64,000 nt of DNA from Leclercia adecarboxylata (GTDB lineage Bacteria; Pseudomonadota; Gammaproteobacteria; Enterobacterales; Enterobacteriaceae): the NCBI GenBank assembly GCA_002360945.1, contig DERO01000019.1, positions 1 to 64,000 of the forward strand, written 5' to 3'. Within the stretch, counting starts at the first letter, position 1. The number at the start of each line of letters is the position of its first letter. Positions 60,171 to 64,000 of the stretch are shown here, one piece after another. The notes under the pieces are model-generated. The model was not told the origin of the DNA and ran no database searches. It saw nothing but the letters and a program-made list of their open reading frames with translations. The position numbers and the translations under genes were made by a program.

Positions 60171-61196
60171 ATGGCAACAATTAAAGACGTGGCGAAACGC
60201 GCAAACGTTTCCACTACAACCGTATCACATGTTATTAACAAAACCCGCTTTGTCGCGGAAGAGACCCGCAACAACGTCTGGGCGGCCATTAAAGAGCTGC
60301 ACTACTCTCCCAGCGCCGTTGCCCGTAGTCTGAAGGTTAATCACACCAAATCAATCGGCCTGCTGGCGACCAGCAGTGAAGCGCCCTATTTTGCGGAAAT
60401 TATTGAAGCGGTTGAGAAGAACTGCTTCCAGAAGGGCTACACCCTGATCCTTGGCAATGCCTGGAACAGCCTCGAAAAACAGCGGGCCTATCTGTCGATG
60501 ATGGCGCAGAAACGCGTCGACGGTCTGCTGGTAATGTGTTCCGAATACCCGGAACCCCTGCTGACCATGCTGGAAGAGTATCGCAATATTCCGATGGTGG
60601 TGATGGACTGGGGCGAAGCGAAGGCCGACTTTACCGACTCGGTGATCGATAACGCTTTTGAAGGCGGCTACATGGCCGGTCGTTATCTGATCGAACGCGG
60701 CCACCGTGAAATCGGCGTGATCCCGGGGGCGCTGGAGCGCAACACCGGCGCCGGCCGTCTGGCGGGCTTTATGAAGGCGATGGAAGAAGCGCTGATTACG
60801 GTGCCGGAAAACTGGATCGTGCAGGGCGACTTTGAGCCGGAGTCCGGCTATCGCGCCATGCAGCAGATCCTCTCTCAGAGCCCGCGTCCGACCGCCATCT
60901 TCTGCGGCGGGGATATTATGGCGATGGGTGCGCTCTGTGCCGCCGATGAGATGGGCCTGCGCGTCCCGCAGGACGTTTCGCTGATCGGGTATGATAACGT
61001 GCGCAACGCCCGCTTCTTTACCCCGGCGCTAACCACCATCCACCAGCCGAAAGATTCGCTGGGGGAGACGGCCTTCAACATGCTGCTGGACCGTATCGTC
61101 AATAAGCGCGAAGAGTCCCAGTCCATTGAGGTGCATCCGCGCCTGATTGAACGCCGCTCCGTTGCGGACGGCCCGTTCCGCGACTACCGCCGTTAA
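60171..61196 (+). CDS. purR: Purine repressor PurR
   Basis: PurR represses purine synthesis genes with hypoxanthine or guanine as corepressor. The 341-residue LacI-family protein has [25 protein letters not shown] (helix-turn-helix and the following minor-groove Leu region) and the core [20 protein letters not shown]. Length equals E. coli. Autoregulated by O1 upstream and O2 inside the gene. Its stop overlaps the convergent punR stop. Confidence 0.98.
   Translation: MATIKDVAKRANVSTTTVSHVINKTRFVAEETRNNVWAAIKELHYSPSAVARSLKVNHTKSIGLLATSSEAPYFAEIIEAVEKNCFQKGYTLILGNAWNSLEKQRAYLSMMAQKRVDGLLVMCSEYPEPLLTMLEEYRNIPMVVMDWGEAKADFTDSVIDNAFEGGYMAGRYLIERGHREIGVIPGALERNTGAGRLAGFMKAMEEALITVPENWIVQGDFEPESGYRAMQQILSQSPRPTAIFCGGDIMAMGALCAADEMGLRVPQDVSLIGYDNVRNARFFTPALTTIHQPKDSLGETAFNMLLDRIVNKREESQSIEVHPRLIERRSVADGPFRDYRR
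60199..60214. promoter_or_regulatory. PurR operator O2 inside purR
   Basis: GCGCAAACGTTTCCAC lies at codons 10-15 of purR and doubles as the coding sequence of the DNA-binding helix, as in E. coli. Confidence 0.8.
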
Positions 61197-62125
61197 TCCT
61201 CTTCGGGAGCCAGCATCTCTGGCTCCCGCAGCCACTCCCGGTTCATCGTTTCACTGTCTCCCAGATAATCCAACAGCCAGGCCAGAGCCGGTGACATATC
61301 GTTTTGTTGCCAGGTCAGGCAGCACGCCGCATCCGGGAAGGGATTTTCCAGCGACAGCGCCACCCATTTGCCGCTGTCGATCCACGGACGGGCAAAATGC
61401 ACTGGCACCATCCCTACGCATAGTCCTGCCGAGAGGCAGGTCGCAGACGACTCCCAGTCCGGAGTAACGATCCGCCGCTGGTTGTCCAGCAGCCAGGTGA
61501 TCCGTTTCGGCAGCGAGCGGGAGGTATCTTCGCGCACCAGCGAGGGCCAGTTGCGCAGGGTATCATCGCTGAGCGGCCCTTCCATGGCGGCCAGCGGATG
61601 ATGGCTGGCGACCACGCAGATCCAGCTCAGTGTCCCCATATCGCGAAACGCATAGCGTCCCCCGACCGGGATCGCCTGGGTGGCGCCAATCGCCATCTCC
61701 ACCCTGCCGTCCGCCAGCGCGTCCCAGACGCCGTTAAAGACCTCCTGCGAGACCCGCAGCTCGACGTCCGAAAAGTGGCGGTAAAAATCGACAATCATCT
61801 GCCGGGTGCGCTCGGGGCGCACGATATTATCCACTGCAATGGAGATATGACTGCGCCAGCCGTTGGCAATCTGCTGGCACTGCTCGCGGGTGATCTGCAT
61901 TTTTTTGATAACAGACCGCCCTTCTTTGAGAAACCACGCCCCTGCAGGAGTCAGTTCCACGTCACGGTGACGCCGCTCAAACAACGGCACCGCCAGCCAC
62001 TCCTCCAGCTGACGCACGGTATAGCTGATGGCGGACGGAACGCGATGCAGCTCCTGCGCTGCCCCGCTGAAGCTACCGTTACGCGCGACGGCATCCACCA
62101 CTTCAAGAGAATATTCTGACCACAT
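61193..62125 (-). CDS. punR: LysR-family activator PunR (YdhB)
   Basis: A 310-residue LysR regulator starting [20 protein letters not shown], with helix-turn-helix [23 protein letters not shown]. coli YdhB (PunR) activates the divergent punC in response to adenosine. Length equals E. coli; the 41 residues in the ORF before 62125 are not conserved. It is divergent from punC across 116 bases. Confidence 0.95.
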   Translation of the reverse strand: MWSEYSLEVVDAVARNGSFSGAAQELHRVPSAISYTVRQLEEWLAVPLFERRHRDVELTPAGAWFLKEGRSVIKKMQITREQCQQIANGWRSHISIAVDNIVRPERTRQMIVDFYRHFSDVELRVSQEVFNGVWDALADGRVEMAIGATQAIPVGGRYAFRDMGTLSWICVVASHHPLAAMEGPLSDDTLRNWPSLVREDTSRSLPKRITWLLDNQRRIVTPDWESSATCLSAGLCVGMVPVHFARPWIDSGKWVALSLENPFPDAACCLTWQQNDMSPALAWLLDYLGDSETMNREWLREPEMLAPEED

Positions 62126-62241
62126 TTTCTGCCTGCAAAATTTTTGAATGCAACCGCCAAATATTAGCGTTTCACAAGCGGGTTTGCACTCCCTACACTC
62201 AGCGGCTACCCATACCTGCGCCCAAACGGAGTAATAGAACA

Positions 62242-63438
62242 ATGACACCCGGGAAAGGATTTTTAGTCTGGCTCGGCGGCTTAAGCGTGCTGGGCTTCCT
62301 CGCCACCGATATGTACCTGCCTGCCTTTTCGATCATGCAGGAGGATCTGCAAACCCCGGCGGCCGCCATCAGCGCCAGCCTGAGCCTGTTTCTGGCGGGC
62401 TTCGCCTTTGCCCAGCTGCTGTGGGGACCGATGTCTGACCGCTTCGGCCGTAAGCCGGTCCTGCTGGCCGGTTTAGCCATTTTCGCCCTCGGCTGCCTCG
62501 GCATGCTGTGGGTCCGGGATGCCACCTGGCTGCTGGTGCTGCGCTTTATTCAGGCGGTAGGGGTCTGCGCCGCGGCGGTGACCTGGCAGGCGCTGGTGAC
62601 CGATTACTACCCTTCTTCGCGCACTAACCGGATTTTTGCCACCATCATGCCGCTGGTCGGGCTCTCTCCGGCGCTGGCGCCGCTGCTCGGCAGTTGGATC
62701 CTCGCCCACTTCAGCTGGCAGGCGATTTTTGCAGTGCTGTTTGTTATCACCCTGGTGCTGATGATCCCGGCGTTCTTCCTGAAGCCGACAGCGGCAAAGA
62801 AAGGACAATCTGAGCAACGCGTCACCTTTATTTCGCTGCTGCGTTCGCGCACCTACCGCGGCAACGTGCTGATCTACGCCGCCTGCTCCGCGAGCTTCTT
62901 CGCCTGGTTGACCGGCTCGCCGTTTATCCTCAGCGATATGGGCTACAGCCCGGCGGCGATCGGCCTGAGCTACGTGCCGCAGACCATTGCCTTCCTGATT
63001 GGTGGCTATGGCTGCCGCGCCGCGCTGCAGAAGTGGCAGGGTCACCAGATGCTGCCATGGCTGCTGGGCCTGTTTGCCGTCAGCGTGATCGCCACCTGGG
63101 CGGTCGGGTTTATCCCGGGCGTGGGCCTGGCTGAGCTGCTGATCCCCTTCTGCCTGATGGCGGTGGCGAACGGCGCGATCTACCCGATTGTGGTGGCCCA
63201 GGCCCTGCGTCCCTTCCCACAGGCAACCGGCAGCGCTGCCGCTCTGCAGAACACCCTGCAGCTGGGCCTCTGCTTCCTGGCGAGCCTGCTGGTGTCATGG
63301 CTAATTGCCACCCCGCTGCTGACCACCACCAGCGTGATGCTGGCGACCGTGGTTCTGGCGGCGCTGGGCTATCGGATGCAGTACGTCCCTGCCAGCCAGC
63401 AGGAAGAGGGTCTCCACGCCGAGTCCTCACGGGCCTGA
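62242..63438 (+). CDS. punC: Purine nucleoside transporter PunC (YdhC)
   Basis: A 398-residue MFS transporter of 12 helices, matching E. coli PunC (YdhC, 403). It has ATDMYLPAF in helix 1, [17 protein letters not shown] after helix 2, and [13 protein letters not shown] in helix 4, of the Bcr/CflA group. PunC is reported to transport purine nucleosides such as adenosine. Controlled by PunR. Confidence 0.93.
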   Translation: MTPGKGFLVWLGGLSVLGFLATDMYLPAFSIMQEDLQTPAAAISASLSLFLAGFAFAQLLWGPMSDRFGRKPVLLAGLAIFALGCLGMLWVRDATWLLVLRFIQAVGVCAAAVTWQALVTDYYPSSRTNRIFATIMPLVGLSPALAPLLGSWILAHFSWQAIFAVLFVITLVLMIPAFFLKPTAAKKGQSEQRVTFISLLRSRTYRGNVLIYAACSASFFAWLTGSPFILSDMGYSPAAIGLSYVPQTIAFLIGGYGCRAALQKWQGHQMLPWLLGLFAVSVIATWAVGFIPGVGLAELLIPFCLMAVANGAIYPIVVAQALRPFPQATGSAAALQNTLQLGLCFLASLLVSWLIATPLLTTTSVMLATVVLAALGYRMQYVPASQQEEGLHAESSRA

Positions 63439-63472
63439 CAGAATAATTGATTAGCTCGCTAACAATATCCTG

Positions 63473-63508
63473 TTGAATCACCAGGATATCAGTCCTATAC
63501 TGACTGAA
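63473..63508 (+). promoter_or_regulatory. cfa distal promoter P1
   Basis: TTGAAT (63473) and TATACT (63496) with a 17-bp spacer. The expected start near 63508 lies about 210 bases before cfa, the same distance as the E. coli sigma-70 promoter. Confidence 0.8.
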
Positions 63509-63543
63509 GCGTTCTGATAAATACTACAAATATTAAGTGTTAA

Positions 63544-63570
63544 CGGGAGCCGGAGTGCTCCCGTTTTACC
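63544..63570 (+). terminator. Hairpin with T-run in the cfa P1 leader
   Basis: CGGGAG, loop CCGGAGTG, CTCCCG, then TTTT. It could end punC transcripts or stop P1 transcripts after about 60 nt. Confidence 0.7.
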
Positions 63571-63673
63571 ATGGATGGCCTTTCGGCAAGGGTCCTCTCC
63601 CTTCCTCTGTTCTACGTCGGATATTAGCCTCACGGGTCACACCGTGAAATTTCTCACTCTCCATAAAGAGCGT

Positions 63674-63680
63674 CTACGCT
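63674..63680 (+). promoter_or_regulatory. cfa proximal promoter P2 -10 (sigma-S type)
   Basis: CTACGCT is an extended RpoS-type -10; start expected at about 63686, 33 bases before the ATG, as in E. coli. Confidence 0.75.
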
Positions 63681-63718
63681 GTTTATGGATTCTGATCACA
63701 TCAGGTGATGGAGAAGCT

Positions 63719-64000
63719 ATGAGTTCATCGTGTATAGAAGAAGTCAGCATCCGGAATGATGACTGGTTCCGGATAGTCAATGAATTGCTGAGCCGCGCGG
63801 GTATCACCATTAACGGCCCGGCATCCTCCGATCTACAAATTAAACACCCCGATTTTTTTAAACGCGTCCTGCAGCAGGGCTCGCTGGGTCTTGGCGAGAG
63901 CTATATGGACGGCTGGTGGGAGTGTGAGCGGCTGGATATCTTTTTCAACAACGTCCTGCGGGCGGGCCTGGAAACACAGCTGCCCAGCCACCTGAAGGAT
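63719..64000 (+). CDS. cfa: Cyclopropane fatty acyl phospholipid synthase (5' part)
   Basis: Cfa adds a methylene from SAM to unsaturated phospholipid acyl chains in stationary phase and acid. The first 94 residues (MSSSCIEEVSIRNDDWF..., then PDFFKRVLQQGSLGLGESYMDGWWECERLDIFF) match E. coli Cfa. The catalytic SAM-binding domain lies past the window end. ATG follows GATGGAGAAGCT. Two promoters lie upstream. Confidence 0.96.
   Translation, partial: MSSSCIEEVSIRNDDWFRIVNELLSRAGITINGPASSDLQIKHPDFFKRVLQQGSLGLGESYMDGWWECERLDIFFNNVLRAGLETQLPSHLKD

Overview
The window is a chromosomal segment of a member of the Enterobacteriaceae. Gene order and protein sequences follow the Escherichia coli K-12 stretch from pntAB to cfa almost gene for gene, but the bases differ throughout and several islands replace or interrupt E. 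coli genes. High GC, the lack of uidABC, and the extra loci suggest an Enterobacter, Leclercia or Lelliottia-type genome. This is inferred from remembered gene order and protein similarity; no database was searched.

Left edge (1-1550): an AT-richer accessory end. It holds the 3' part of a glycoside hydrolase 19-like (peptidoglycan or chitin cleaving) protein, a tightly coupled secreted partner that could be its immunity protein, and a run of three strong inverted repeats. Next come an MscS-type channel gene and pntAB (proton-translocating transhydrogenase).

5.7-13 kb: ydgH, arcD (ydgI), folM, ydgC, the rstAB two-component system, and tus with its Ter site, which marks this as replication terminus DNA. 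13-19.3 kb: fumC, fumA, manA and ydgA. 19.3-22.1 kb: an alpha/beta hydrolase, a periplasmic metallo-beta-lactamase-fold enzyme and a LysR regulator stand where E. coli has uid and hdhA genes. 22.1-28.3 kb: malI, malX and malY with two malI-type operators, then add and ydgJ.

28.5-36 kb: the small genes blr and cnu, then ydgK and the operon rsxABCDGE-nth (electron transport complex that reduces SoxR, plus endonuclease III). 36-43.5 kb: dtpA, gstA, pdxY, tyrS, pdxH, mliC and anmK. 43.5-50.1 kb: slyB behind a PhoP box, an inserted diguanylate cyclase gene, slyA, and ydhIJK with an in-frame stop in ydhK, then sodC. 50.2-53.2 kb: ydhF, ydhL and an inserted EptA-family lipid A phosphoethanolamine transferase gene behind a PmrA-like box.

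53.1-56.6 kb: nemR, nemA, gloA and rnt (electrophile defence and RNase T), then grxD. E. coli lhr is missing between rnt and grxD. 56.9-64 kb: mepH, sodB, ydhP, the 29-residue ynhF, purR with two operators, punR, punC and the start of cfa with its two promoters and a leader hairpin.

Most of the window is ordinary core genome. The points most worth checking are the left-edge effector-like pair and hairpin cluster, the nonsense codon in ydhK, the PmrA-box/eptA-like insertion, the nemR promoter whose predicted transcript starts at the start codon, and the hairpin inside the cfa leader.
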